The notes beneath the pieces are model-generated. The model worked only from the letters and a program-made list of their open reading frames with translations. It had not been told where the DNA came from and did no database searches. From NCBI GenBank assembly GCA_965230485.1, contig CBDDLA010000001.1, positions 2,852,001 through 2,916,000 of the forward strand: a DNA stretch of 64,000 nucleotides. The letters are read 5' to 3'. Source of the stretch: Putridiphycobacter sp965230485 (lineage in GTDB: Bacteria > Bacteroidota > Bacteroidia > Flavobacteriales_D > Crocinitomicaceae). Within the stretch, counting starts at the first letter, position 1, and each line of letters opens with the position of its first letter. Below are positions 35,504 to 43,425 of this stretch, piece after piece. A program made the translations under genes and the position numbers.

Positions 35504-36382
35504 ATGAAAAAAATTACAGTGTTAATAGGTGTTTTAGGATTTTTGTCTACTTCTTTAGCACAAGGAAATTGGATTCCTGGTTTAACTCCGAATACAGGAA
35601 ATGTTGCATTTGGAACGCCGAGTGGCCCAAGTCCATTTCATCTTTTCCAATTACATGGCATCTATGATTATTGTGTCACATATTCTACAGCAGAGCTGCC
35701 ATTTGAGCCAGAAAATACAATTACAAAGTGCTATGGTCAAACATCTCACTTTAGTATGACGAATCCGGTAACTGGTCTGGGTCAATATGATGGCGCCTTA
35801 TTTAGAATGAGTCAATTGAACCTAGCGATAGAGAATCAGGAAGATAAGAATATTGATATCACAACAGGTGGGGCACTATTTCGTCTGGATGGTTCAACGA
35901 ATAAAGCTTGGTTTGGAAATACGACACCATGGGTTACTGCTGACCTAGGAGCGGTTAATATTCAACCAGCAGGAGATAACGGCTTGTACATTCGAACCAC
36001 ACAAAGTGGTAAATATGGATTATCGGTAAAAACTCAAAACACAGCAGATATAGCCATTAAAGTTTTAGGTGCCAGTCATACTGATCCTGATTTTGTTGTT
36101 CAGGGAAATGGTTTTGTGTTTGCCAGAAAATATACCACTACTTTAGCAAGTATTCCTGATTACGTATTTGAATCAGATTATGATTTAATGCCGTTATCTG
36201 ATCTAAGAAAATACATCAAGACTAATCATCACCTACCTAATATCCCATCAGCTGCAGAATATGAAGAAACAGGAGTGGATTTAGGAGAATTAAATCGCTT
36301 GTTATTAGAAAAAGTAGAGGAATTGACTTTGTATACTTTGCAACTAGAGGAAAGATTGCGTAAATTAGAAGAAGGAAAATAA
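35504..36382 (+). CDS. Secreted protein with C-terminal coiled-coil tail (tail-fibre-like end)
   Basis: A 292-residue exported protein with signal peptide MKKITVLIGVLGFLSTSLAQ. The middle (about residues 35-215) is Gly/Thr/Asn-rich and beta-strand-like, with phrases such as NKAWFGNTTPWVTADLGAV and GLYIRTTQSGKYGLSVKTQN, reminiscent of fibre proteins. The last 75 residues carry a motif widespread in Bacteroidota: DYVFESDYDLMPLSDLRKYI, HHLPNIPSAAEYEE and a heptad-rich helix to the C-terminus. Similar tails are found after fibre-type repeats and are often labelled tail-fibre or S74-like, without proof. Function unknown; a trimeric surface fibre is my best guess. It stands alone between repeat-rich gaps. 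Confidence 0.7.
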   Translation: MKKITVLIGVLGFLSTSLAQGNWIPGLTPNTGNVAFGTPSGPSPFHLFQLHGIYDYCVTYSTAELPFEPENTITKCYGQTSHFSMTNPVTGLGQYDGALFRMSQLNLAIENQEDKNIDITTGGALFRLDGSTNKAWFGNTTPWVTADLGAVNIQPAGDNGLYIRTTQSGKYGLSVKTQNTADIAIKVLGASHTDPDFVVQGNGFVFARKYTTTLASIPDYVFESDYDLMPLSDLRKYIKTNHHLPNIPSAAEYEETGVDLGELNRLLLEKVEELTLYTLQLEERLRKLEEGK

Positions 36383-36390
36383 TCACAAAA

Positions 36391-36450
36391 GAAAAACTGT
36401 CAGTTCGAGTGATCCGCCAGCTAGTGGATCGTATCGAGAACAAGTTTTTC
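36391..36450. repeat. Dispersed palindromic repeat, copy C
   Basis: A 60-base palindrome. The outer arms GAAAAACT (36391-36398) and AGTTTTTC pair perfectly; inside are GTTC/GAAC and GATCC/GGATC. The core from ACTGTCAG to CAAGT has the same length as in copy D. It lies 38 bases before the lipoprotein gene at 36489. Confidence 0.85.
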
Positions 36451-36488
36451 CTTTAAAAGAAACATTATCTACCCACGCTAACCCCGTT

Positions 36489-37304
36489 ATGAAAATTCAC
36501 CGTCTATTTCTTGTTTTAACATTTTGTATAGTATCTCTTGTAGCTTGTAAAAAAGAGCAAGCTGAGTTAGCTGAATTCAATAGGAATTGTAGTTGTGCTA
36601 AGGAGGTGAGTGCCGATTTTACTATAGTTGAAGATGCTGGCGGACCATCTATTTTTATGATGGAAACTGAAACAGATACCATTTTTAAAAACAGGAATGT
36701 GATTTTTTCTGCTAAATATGAAGGTGATTATACTTGGTATTTGGGAGCAGAAGTTTTAAAGGATAGCACTTTTAGTAGACTTTTTAATTCATCTCTTGCC
36801 GGTCAAGATATTCCCGTGACCCTTATAGTCAGAAAAACACCAAACAATATTTGTTTTCCTGAAGATGATGGCTACGATTCTATTACTAAAATTTTACACG
36901 TGAGTCAGTATCCATATTTAGATCCTCCGGATATTGTTTATGGTTCTATTGAGGGCAGTTACAGAGTGAAATCTGATCATTTGCCAGATAGTTTCGATAT
37001 TGATTTTGAAGTAACACAAAATTTTCAAACTGAGCATATGTTTGATATTACAAATTTTGATGGAATGGGAAATAATTGTATACAACAAGCAAATGTAACC
37101 GGTGCAACTTACCGACAAGTGTGGAGTGGTAACACCAACACTACGTCTATTAATGTCTGTAGAGATTTGAAAGGCTATATCCACAACAGGTTGGATGGTG
37201 TTACAGAAATGAGATTCACCATAAGAGATTATGAAAATACAACGCCACAACCAGGAGAAAATATAATTACAACAGAATTGCTCTATTTGGGGCGCAAATT
37301 ATAA
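36489..37304 (+). CDS. Lipoprotein with PKD-like domain, paralogue 1
   Basis: A 271-residue lipoprotein: signal with lipobox LVAC (Cys 20), a short linker KKEQAELAEFNRNCSCAKE, a PKD-like beta-sandwich (about residues 55-145, with DYTWYLGAEVL and a conserved NNICFPEDDGYDSITKILHV), and a C-terminal domain (about 155-271) with GSIEGSYRVKSDHLPDSFDI and the ending LYLGRKL. Two further copies of the same family lie downstream: a deletion-bearing pseudogene at 40938 and an intact copy at 41405. I do not recognise the family. It is followed after nine bases by a 1008-residue T9SS cargo gene, probably in one operon, so the two may form a surface complex. Confidence 0.8.
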   Translation: MKIHRLFLVLTFCIVSLVACKKEQAELAEFNRNCSCAKEVSADFTIVEDAGGPSIFMMETETDTIFKNRNVIFSAKYEGDYTWYLGAEVLKDSTFSRLFNSSLAGQDIPVTLIVRKTPNNICFPEDDGYDSITKILHVSQYPYLDPPDIVYGSIEGSYRVKSDHLPDSFDIDFEVTQNFQTEHMFDITNFDGMGNNCIQQANVTGATYRQVWSGNTNTTSINVCRDLKGYIHNRLDGVTEMRFTIRDYENTTPQPGENIITTELLYLGRKL

Positions 37305-37313
37305 AAATTTATC

Positions 37314-40300
37314 ATGAAAGTAAAAGTATATTTATTAATTACAGTAATCTTTTTAGTTTACCAAGTGAATAACAGGTTGGTTGCACAATGTGTTAATTCC
37401 GTTGTAACTAATCCTAATAATGCTACAAATAATCAGTTACCAGATGTAGCACCTTCAGTTCCCACCGCGGGACCATATCAACAAGACTCACGTTATCTGA
37501 ATGACCTTCATTGGTGGCAAGATCAGTTTTATTACTTAAATAATATGCAGTATAATCCAGGTCAACCCTATCCTGATATGCAGAATATACAAAGTTCGGG
37601 AGTAGGGTCACATTATAAATATCTGAATAAATTTTTAGGTGGCGGTGATGCAGCAAAGGTTATGTCACCGGATAATGGCTGGGAATTATTATTAGTTAAT
37701 TTGGGTTGGTATCCTGATTATTTTACTCCAAATTCAGACAATACATATTCAACAGTACCTTATTTAGTTTTTTATAACAGATACACCGGTATTGCTCGTG
37801 TTTTTGTACAATACGGTTATAATTCTAGTCCGCCAGATGCACTTAGTGGGGTTAAGATTAGTTTGAAATATGATGTAAATGCTAGTATTGGTAATCAGGG
37901 GAATCTATCTGGTATTTTGAGGCTAGGAGCAGGTCATGATAATCCTTTAGATATTGAGAGTGATATATACAGTTTGACTGCTATCGCCCCAGATGCAGGC
38001 TCAAATAACTTTTGGATGAGTGCTGATTTTCAATTAACATACGACCCTTGCGTATGTTGGAAACCCACAAATTTAAAATTAGAATTTAGATTTTACAGTG
38101 AAAGTGATTTTAAGCTTAATGGACGTGGTGTAGAATTTGAAGAATCTCTTTTTGATGGCACTGGTATTATTGATGATTTAGATTTTTTAGCTGGTGTGGA
38201 TAATACATCTGGTAACGGAGAGGAGTCTGGCTATATTATTTATAAATACCTTGACACATTAATTTACGATTACGAACAAAAATTGAAGTCCTATAAAACT
38301 AAGTTGACGGCGGTTTCAAAGTATAATAATCAGGTTGAAAGGGAGTTGGCTGCTTTAAAAGTGTTTCAAATTGTTGTAAAACTAGGTGTGCCTGCAGCAG
38401 TTAATAGCACTTCCATGGGAGTATTAGCTGCTGTAGCACAGGATTTGGTCTTTGGAGCAACAAGCTCTGATGAGGATAAAAAAAAGAGAAAGGATTATTA
38501 TAAAGAAATTGAGAAAATTTTAGGAAAACAATTGGATACTTATATTGCTAAAAAATTTAAGAAAAAGACAGTTCCTACAAAGCCAGATACACCAACGGCT
38601 AGTTTTTCTCAAATGACGTATTCTGGTTCGATTAATTCTAGTGATTTTATCAATGGACCATTATTTCATACTCCTGGTTCTTTCCATAATGACAAGGTAA
38701 TGCCAAATGACACACTTCATTTACCGATTGATGATAATGATCCTCAGACGGTAGTTCATAGTGTCACTGGTTATCCCGTTTACAATGAGTCGCTAGGACA
38801 GTTTGCCTTACTGAATAGCCCTAAGTTTAAGATATCAAAGATTGTAAAAAACATTCAGACTGATATGGCTGCTTCTCTTGCCAATACTCAGGATTATAGT
38901 AATCCGCCCCAATCATGGGCAAGAATGTTGTATCAATTAAATAAAAGCTGGGAAACGGAATACCAACTTTCACTTGAAAATACATTGGAATACCGATTAA
39001 ATCCAGCATTAGATATAAAGAGCTATGATATTGAAGCGTCAGTTAAAATAGATGTTGAACCTACTTTGATGACTCCTGCTAGTGATTATATGAAGCATAA
39101 TCTATTCTCTAAAAAAGCTGATATGATTAATCTAACAACTCTTGGTTTAGAATCAGATGCAGATTATCAAGTGATTAAAGGTAGAGGGCATTCTTTTAAT
39201 GAATGGCAAAATGCTATTGATCCTAGCGTTTTTAACCCTCTAGATACAATTGATTATTATCTTAATCCGGCTCTTTCGAATTCATTTTCTACAATAATTG
39301 CTTCGGAGCCGATAAGTGAAGATTTTGCTGATCCGGTTTTCTCATATCATAGTGATTTTATGCCTTTTAATGCCTTTAAACCTAGTATTTATAGCTTTAA
39401 CTTAGTAAATTATACTAATAGTTACAATTTGGCTATACATAGCACTCCACAGCAAGCCTTCTATACAGATTTTTCAGTTGCTGAACATGGATACGAATCA
39501 GGCATTAAAATTTATTTAAAACTTTTAGTAAATATTGAATATAACACGTTAAATTCAGATGGTGAAAACAATTCAACGACACTTCTTTTAACATACCCAG
39601 TTGATATGGATAACAATGTTACCTGGGATTATAATTCTTCAATTAATCCTAACCTTGTTAATTCTCCTTCTAATTTAAGTAAATATGAAAAGACTTTGTT
39701 TATGGGGACTACGCATTTTGCAGGCCAAGAAGTACCAGGCTGTACTAGAGTATCATTAACTGCAGGAGGAGACTTTTATATTTGCAGTGCGTTAAATAAA
39801 GTTGAAATTGAAGGAGATTTAACAGTAGCAAATGATGGCACACAAGTAATTATTCAAGCAGGTGAAGAAGTAAATGTAAATAATGAATCGAATGTATCAC
39901 CAGAAATTATATTAAGAATTGATCAGTTTTATGATTATTCACAACCAATGCCAGAAGTTTCGGAAGCCTTTATTGAATCTTTTTGCAATAATGCGAATGA
40001 GTATAAAGCCAACGTTCCTAGATTTGGAATTGTAGAAGATGAAAATTCTAATGGACCTTCTGAAGATATTGAAATTATTAATCCCAAAATGGATTTTTAT
40101 CTCTACCCAAACCCAGCAAATGTTGACATTATCAGTCTGCATTTAAACACGGATAACTATATTGAGAAATCTATAGAGATTACAATTCATGACCTTACAG
40201 GCAGACTCGTTCAAGTAGAAAATCGATCTACTGGAGCTGGAATATATACCATAGATATTGCTAACTTAGCACCAGGCACCTACTTTGTCACTGGAAGTAC

Positions 40301-40340
40301 GAATGATACTAAACAAACTAAACGTCTAATTGTTCAATAA
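37314..40340 (+). CDS. Large secreted protein with type A T9SS sorting domain
   Basis: A 1008-residue exported protein, signal peptide to about residue 25 (ending RLVAQ). The first 300 residues are beta-rich and contain YNRYTGIARVFVQYGYN and CVCWKPTNLKLEFRF. A strongly helical section at about 325-420 (YEQKLKSYKTKLTAVSKYN, then a hydrophobic stretch VVKLGVPAAVNSTSMG and a Lys-rich part DEDKKKRKDYYKEIEKIL) is unusual in T9SS cargo. The rest is beta-rich, and the last 80 residues form a type A sorting domain (DFYLYPNPANVDIISLHL, IHDLTGRLVQVE, LAPGTYFVTG, KRLIVQ). Function unknown. Its N-terminal part has a decayed homologue at 41251-41367 behind the pseudogene copy of the neighbouring lipoprotein. 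Confidence 0.82.
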   Translation: MKVKVYLLITVIFLVYQVNNRLVAQCVNSVVTNPNNATNNQLPDVAPSVPTAGPYQQDSRYLNDLHWWQDQFYYLNNMQYNPGQPYPDMQNIQSSGVGSHYKYLNKFLGGGDAAKVMSPDNGWELLLVNLGWYPDYFTPNSDNTYSTVPYLVFYNRYTGIARVFVQYGYNSSPPDALSGVKISLKYDVNASIGNQGNLSGILRLGAGHDNPLDIESDIYSLTAIAPDAGSNNFWMSADFQLTYDPCVCWKPTNLKLEFRFYSESDFKLNGRGVEFEESLFDGTGIIDDLDFLAGVDNTSGNGEESGYIIYKYLDTLIYDYEQKLKSYKTKLTAVSKYNNQVERELAALKVFQIVVKLGVPAAVNSTSMGVLAAVAQDLVFGATSSDEDKKKRKDYYKEIEKILGKQLDTYIAKKFKKKTVPTKPDTPTASFSQMTYSGSINSSDFINGPLFHTPGSFHNDKVMPNDTLHLPIDDNDPQTVVHSVTGYPVYNESLGQFALLNSPKFKISKIVKNIQTDMAASLANTQDYSNPPQSWARMLYQLNKSWETEYQLSLENTLEYRLNPALDIKSYDIEASVKIDVEPTLMTPASDYMKHNLFSKKADMINLTTLGLESDADYQVIKGRGHSFNEWQNAIDPSVFNPLDTIDYYLNPALSNSFSTIIASEPISEDFADPVFSYHSDFMPFNAFKPSIYSFNLVNYTNSYNLAIHSTPQQAFYTDFSVAEHGYESGIKIYLKLLVNIEYNTLNSDGENNSTTLLLTYPVDMDNNVTWDYNSSINPNLVNSPSNLSKYEKTLFMGTTHFAGQEVPGCTRVSLTAGGDFYICSALNKVEIEGDLTVANDGTQVIIQAGEEVNVNNESNVSPEIILRIDQFYDYSQPMPEVSEAFIESFCNNANEYKANVPRFGIVEDENSNGPSEDIEIINPKMDFYLYPNPANVDIISLHLNTDNYIEKSIEITIHDLTGRLVQVENRSTGAGIYTIDIANLAPGTYFVTGSTNDTKQTKRLIVQ

Positions 40341-40343
40341 TAG

Positions 40344-40802
40344 ATGAAAAAAATTCCACTCATATTTTTACTTATTTCTGTTGCTGTCGTTGCATGCAAT
40401 AAAGAAGAACGGTTTTCCAATAAATTGATGAAAGGTCAGACCTGGAATGTGATTGGTATTACAGTCAATGATGAAACCATTACCCCAAAAGGGCAATGGT
40501 TTATCACTTCTGATGTAGATATCTATGATTCTGTGCCCAGCGCTCAGTGGATAGAAGGGAATGGTGAAGACATAGCCATTTTTGAATGGCAATTTCAGGA
40601 GAAAGGAGACATTTTTCAGCTAAGCTATGTCCAGCAAAAAGATGAAGTGGACGGCATTTTCTTGGATACTTTAGACTATTTTGCTTACTATCTGAGTGGT
40701 AAATATAATGTTGAAGCTCATAAAAAAGACCAGATGGTGTTTACCAGCCAGGAAACAATCCAATATGCTGGAAAAACTGTGAGGATAGAAATTGGAAGAT
40801 AA
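40344..40802 (+). CDS. Small lipoprotein of unknown function
   Basis: A 152-residue lipoprotein with signal MKKIPLIFLLISVAVVAC and lipobox VVAC. The mature part (KGQTWNVIGITVNDETITPK, DIYDSVPSAQWIEGNGED, EWQFQEKGDIFQLSYVQ) has the size and strand pattern of lipocalin-like domains common in Bacteroidota, but no signature settles it. It follows the T9SS cargo gene by three bases, so it probably belongs to the same operon, and is followed by repeat copy D. The unit lipoprotein - T9SS cargo - small lipoprotein (36489-40802) looks like one transcription unit. Confidence 0.7.
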   Translation: MKKIPLIFLLISVAVVACNKEERFSNKLMKGQTWNVIGITVNDETITPKGQWFITSDVDIYDSVPSAQWIEGNGEDIAIFEWQFQEKGDIFQLSYVQQKDEVDGIFLDTLDYFAYYLSGKYNVEAHKKDQMVFTSQETIQYAGKTVRIEIGR

Positions 40803-40858
40803 TTTACGGTTAGTAAATTAAATGTCTTTGACAAAGTTTGATTAAAAAATTACTAGTC

Positions 40859-40918
40859 AAAACACTGTCAGATTGAGTGATCCGTGAGCAGACGGATTGT
40901 ATCGAAATCAAGTGTTTT
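40859..40918. repeat. Dispersed palindromic repeat, copy D
   Basis: Outer arms AAAACACT (40859-40866) and AGTGTTTT (40911-40918) pair perfectly; inner arms GATT/AATC and ATCCGT/ACGGAT also pair. Compared with copy C, four base pairs have changed on both sides so that pairing is kept. It lies 19 bases before the pseudogene at 40938. Confidence 0.85.
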
Positions 40919-40937
40919 AAATTCGTCAAATTTCAGT

Positions 40938-41247
40938 ATGAATACCAAATGTCAATTTTTTATATTAGTAATCAGCATAATAATTACTTTGGCATGCAGC
41001 AAAGAGCAAGCAGAGTTAGCTAGTTTTAATAGGAATTGTAGTTGTGCTGAGGAAGTGAGTGCGGATTTTACTATGGTTGAAGATGCTGGTGGACCATCTA
41101 TTTTTATGATGGAAACTGAAACAGATACTATTTTTAAAAACAGGAATGAGATTCACCTTAAGTGATTATGAAAATACAACGCCACAACCAGGAGAAAATA
41201 TAATTATAACAGAATTGCTCTATTTGGGGCGCAAATTAAAAAATTGA
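40938..41247 (+). pseudogene. Lipoprotein paralogue 2, inactivated by a 512-base internal deletion
   Basis: The start (MNTKCQFFILVISIIITLAC, lipobox TLAC) and the next 55 residues match the lipoproteins at 36489 and 41405. After AACAGGAATG (41141) the sequence jumps to the 3' end of the paralogue at 36489: AATG of 36696-36699 is joined to AATG of 37208-37211, both followed by GATT or AGATT. The 512-base loss is not a multiple of three, so the frame shifts and stops after IHLK at 41165, while the old C-terminal codons continue to be recognisable to LYLGRKL near 41239. A start at 40884, inside the repeat, is not credible. Confidence 0.85.
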
Positions 41248-41250
41248 ATT

Positions 41251-41367
41251 ATGAAAAAAAATATAAAATGGTTTACCATTATTTGTATTATGGTTCATTG
41301 TCAAATTGGATTTTGTCAATGTGACAATGAAGTGCCAACTAATCCTTATATTATGAATAACAATTAA
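41251..41367 (+). pseudogene. Remnant of a second copy of the large T9SS cargo gene (38 codons)
   Basis: A 38-codon frame, MKKNIKWFTIICIMVHCQIG followed by FCQCDNEVPTNPYIMNNN, reads as a signal peptide plus the first mature residues. The part QCDNEVPTNPYIMNNN resembles QCVNSVVTNPNNATNNQ at the N-terminus of the protein at 37314, and both stand directly behind a lipoprotein of the same family. The most economical reading is a truncated duplicate; a real small secreted peptide cannot be excluded. Confidence 0.6.
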
Positions 41368-41404
41368 TTACATTAAGTTTTTGGTGCGACTTACAATTTT
41401 GATT

Positions 41405-42202
41405 ATGAAAATTAACCGTCTATTTCTTGTTTTATCGTTCTGTATAGTATCTCTTGTAGCTTGTAAAAAAGAGCAAGCAGAGTTAGCTGGTTTTAATAGG
41501 AATTGTAGTTGTGCTGAGGAAGTGAGTGCGGATTTTCTAATGGAAGAATATACTACCCCAAATGTAAATTTTGCTAAATACACAAATACAGATACCATTT
41601 TTAAAAATAAAAATGTCCGGTTTACGGCATTAGAAGATTCAGCCAGCTATACTTGGTATATTGGGACGGAAGTAATCCATGAAAAAACAGTGAGTCGGTA
41701 TTTCAGTGATGTTTGGGTGGGGCAAGATATTCCGATCACGTTGGTAGTTAATAAAAAACCGAATACGATTTGTCTGCCAAATGATGATGGAGTTGACTCA
41801 GTCACAAAAGTTATGTATGTCTCTCAATTTCCAATAGACACTCAGTATGTAAGTATTGATTTGGGAACTTTAGAAGGTAATTATAGAGTGAAATCATCTC
41901 ATTTATCCGATAGTTTTGATATCGCGTTTGATGCTGACTATAATGGATTAGGGGACGTCATTTTTAATATATACAACTATGATGGCCAAGGATCGAATTG
42001 TATTAATCAGGCTTTTTTGAGTGGCGGAAATTACCGCCAGGTATGGACCTCAGCAGGAACTTCGGTTCTTCAATGTGATTATTTAAAAGGCAATATTCAT
42101 AATCGCATTGATGGTATTGTAGAATTTCATTTTAGTTTTGGTACTAATAACGTCAATAGTCCAGATTATTATAAAAGAACTTATTTAGGAAGAAAACTCT
42201 GA
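41405..42202 (+). CDS. Lipoprotein with PKD-like domain, paralogue 3
   Basis: A 265-residue lipoprotein (lipobox LVAC) of the same family as 36489. The first 50 codons are almost identical to it at base level, the PKD-like domain is diverged (SYTWYIGTEVIHEKTVSR, NTICLPNDDGVDSVTKVMYV) and the C-terminal domain keeps LEGNYRVKSSHLSDSFDI and the end YLGRKL. A GTG at 41381 would extend the frame by eight residues but would spoil the lipoprotein signal; ATG 41405 is preferred. No T9SS cargo gene follows; the next gene, hflX, is on the other strand 20 bases away. Confidence 0.8.
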   Translation: MKINRLFLVLSFCIVSLVACKKEQAELAGFNRNCSCAEEVSADFLMEEYTTPNVNFAKYTNTDTIFKNKNVRFTALEDSASYTWYIGTEVIHEKTVSRYFSDVWVGQDIPITLVVNKKPNTICLPNDDGVDSVTKVMYVSQFPIDTQYVSIDLGTLEGNYRVKSSHLSDSFDIAFDADYNGLGDVIFNIYNYDGQGSNCINQAFLSGGNYRQVWTSAGTSVLQCDYLKGNIHNRIDGIVEFHFSFGTNNVNSPDYYKRTYLGRKL

Positions 42203-42222
42203 TTCTGGTTAAGATTGGCGGT

Positions 42223-43416
42223 TTAATACAAAAAGTTATGGTATGGATACCGAACTTGAAAGATGGCCTTTACTTCGTTATACAATACCTGTTTAAACTC
42301 TTCAATATTGTCTTTATTTTGTGCCGAGATAAATACACATTGGTTTTGGCTTAGTTTAGACATCCAGGTTTTTTTGAGCTCTGCTAAGGCATATTTCCTT
42401 CCTTCAGGGTGAAAACTCACTTCTTCGGGACTAGGATTATAAGCGTCCGTTTTATTAAAAACAACAATGGTTGTTTTTTCTGTTTTATCGATTTCAGCTA
42501 ACGTTTCATTCACCACATTATAGTGGTCTTCAAAATTTGGATGAGCGATATCTAAAACATGAACTAAAACATCTGCCTCCCTTACCTCATCTAATGTCGA
42601 TTTAAACGATTCTACCAATTGATGAGGCAATTTGCGAATGAACCCAACAGTGTCAGATAGCAAAAAAGGTAAGTTTTCAATTACCACCTTTCTAACCGTG
42701 GTGTCGAGTGTAGCAAATAATTTATTTTCAGCAAATACATCTGATTTACTGAGCATATTCATGATGGTAGACTTCCCCACATTGGTGTACCCCACTAGGG
42801 CGACTCTGACCAATTGGCCTCTATTACCACGTTGTACTTTTTTTTGCTTATCAATGTCAATTAATTTGGCCTTGAGTAATGAAATTTTTTGGGTAATAAT
42901 CCGCCTATCCGATTCAATCTGCGTTTCACCCGGACCTCTCATTCCAATTCCCCCTTTCATTCTATCAAGGTGCGTCCACATTCGCGTTAGACGAGGCAAT
43001 AAGTACTGGTATTGGGCTAATTCAACTTGTGTTTTAGAATGAGATGTTCTGGCTCGGCTGGCAAAAATATCTAAAATCAAATTGTTGCGGTCTAAAATTT
43101 TAATATCTAAAGTCCGCTCAATATTTCTTAATTGAGAAGGAGATAATTCGTCATCAAAAATTGCCACATCAATATCATTACTTACAACATATTGACGGAT
43201 TTCCTCCATTTTACCCTTTCTGATGTATGTTTTTGGGTGGGGCTTATCAACCCGTTGCAGAAATTTTTGCTTAGTTTCAGCACCAGCAGTTTCAGCTAAA
43301 AATTCTAACTCATCAATGTATTCTTTAGTCATTTCCTCAGTCTGATCCGAGGTAATCACACCAACTAAAATAGCAGTTTCAGCCTTGCTATTATTGGTAA
43401 TAAATCCTTTCTCCAT
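42223..43416 (-). CDS. hflX: GTPase HflX
   Basis: Ribosome-associated GTPase that splits stalled or heat-damaged 70S ribosomes. In 397 residues it shows the HflX N-terminal domain, the glycine-rich linker GGIGMRGPGETQIESDRR (155-172), G1 GYTNVGKST (209-217), the G3 region DTVGFIRKLPHQLVESFKST and G4 NKTD. It is the second gene of a two-gene unit, nine bases after the small membrane protein. Converges with the lipoprotein gene at 42202; no terminator hairpin is visible in the 20-base gap. Confidence 0.95.
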   Translation of the reverse strand: MEKGFITNNSKAETAILVGVITSDQTEEMTKEYIDELEFLAETAGAETKQKFLQRVDKPHPKTYIRKGKMEEIRQYVVSNDIDVAIFDDELSPSQLRNIERTLDIKILDRNNLILDIFASRARTSHSKTQVELAQYQYLLPRLTRMWTHLDRMKGGIGMRGPGETQIESDRRIITQKISLLKAKLIDIDKQKKVQRGNRGQLVRVALVGYTNVGKSTIMNMLSKSDVFAENKLFATLDTTVRKVVIENLPFLLSDTVGFIRKLPHQLVESFKSTLDEVREADVLVHVLDIAHPNFEDHYNVVNETLAEIDKTEKTTIVVFNKTDAYNPSPEEVSFHPEGRKYALAELKKTWMSKLSQNQCVFISAQNKDNIEEFKQVLYNEVKAIFQVRYPYHNFLY

Positions 43417-43425
43417 TCAAATTGA

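Noticed and set aside
40884..40937. Upstream start for the lipoprotein pseudogene (MSRRIVSKSSVLNSSNFS)
   Set aside because: These codons lie inside palindromic repeat D; the lipoprotein signal begins at ATG 40938.
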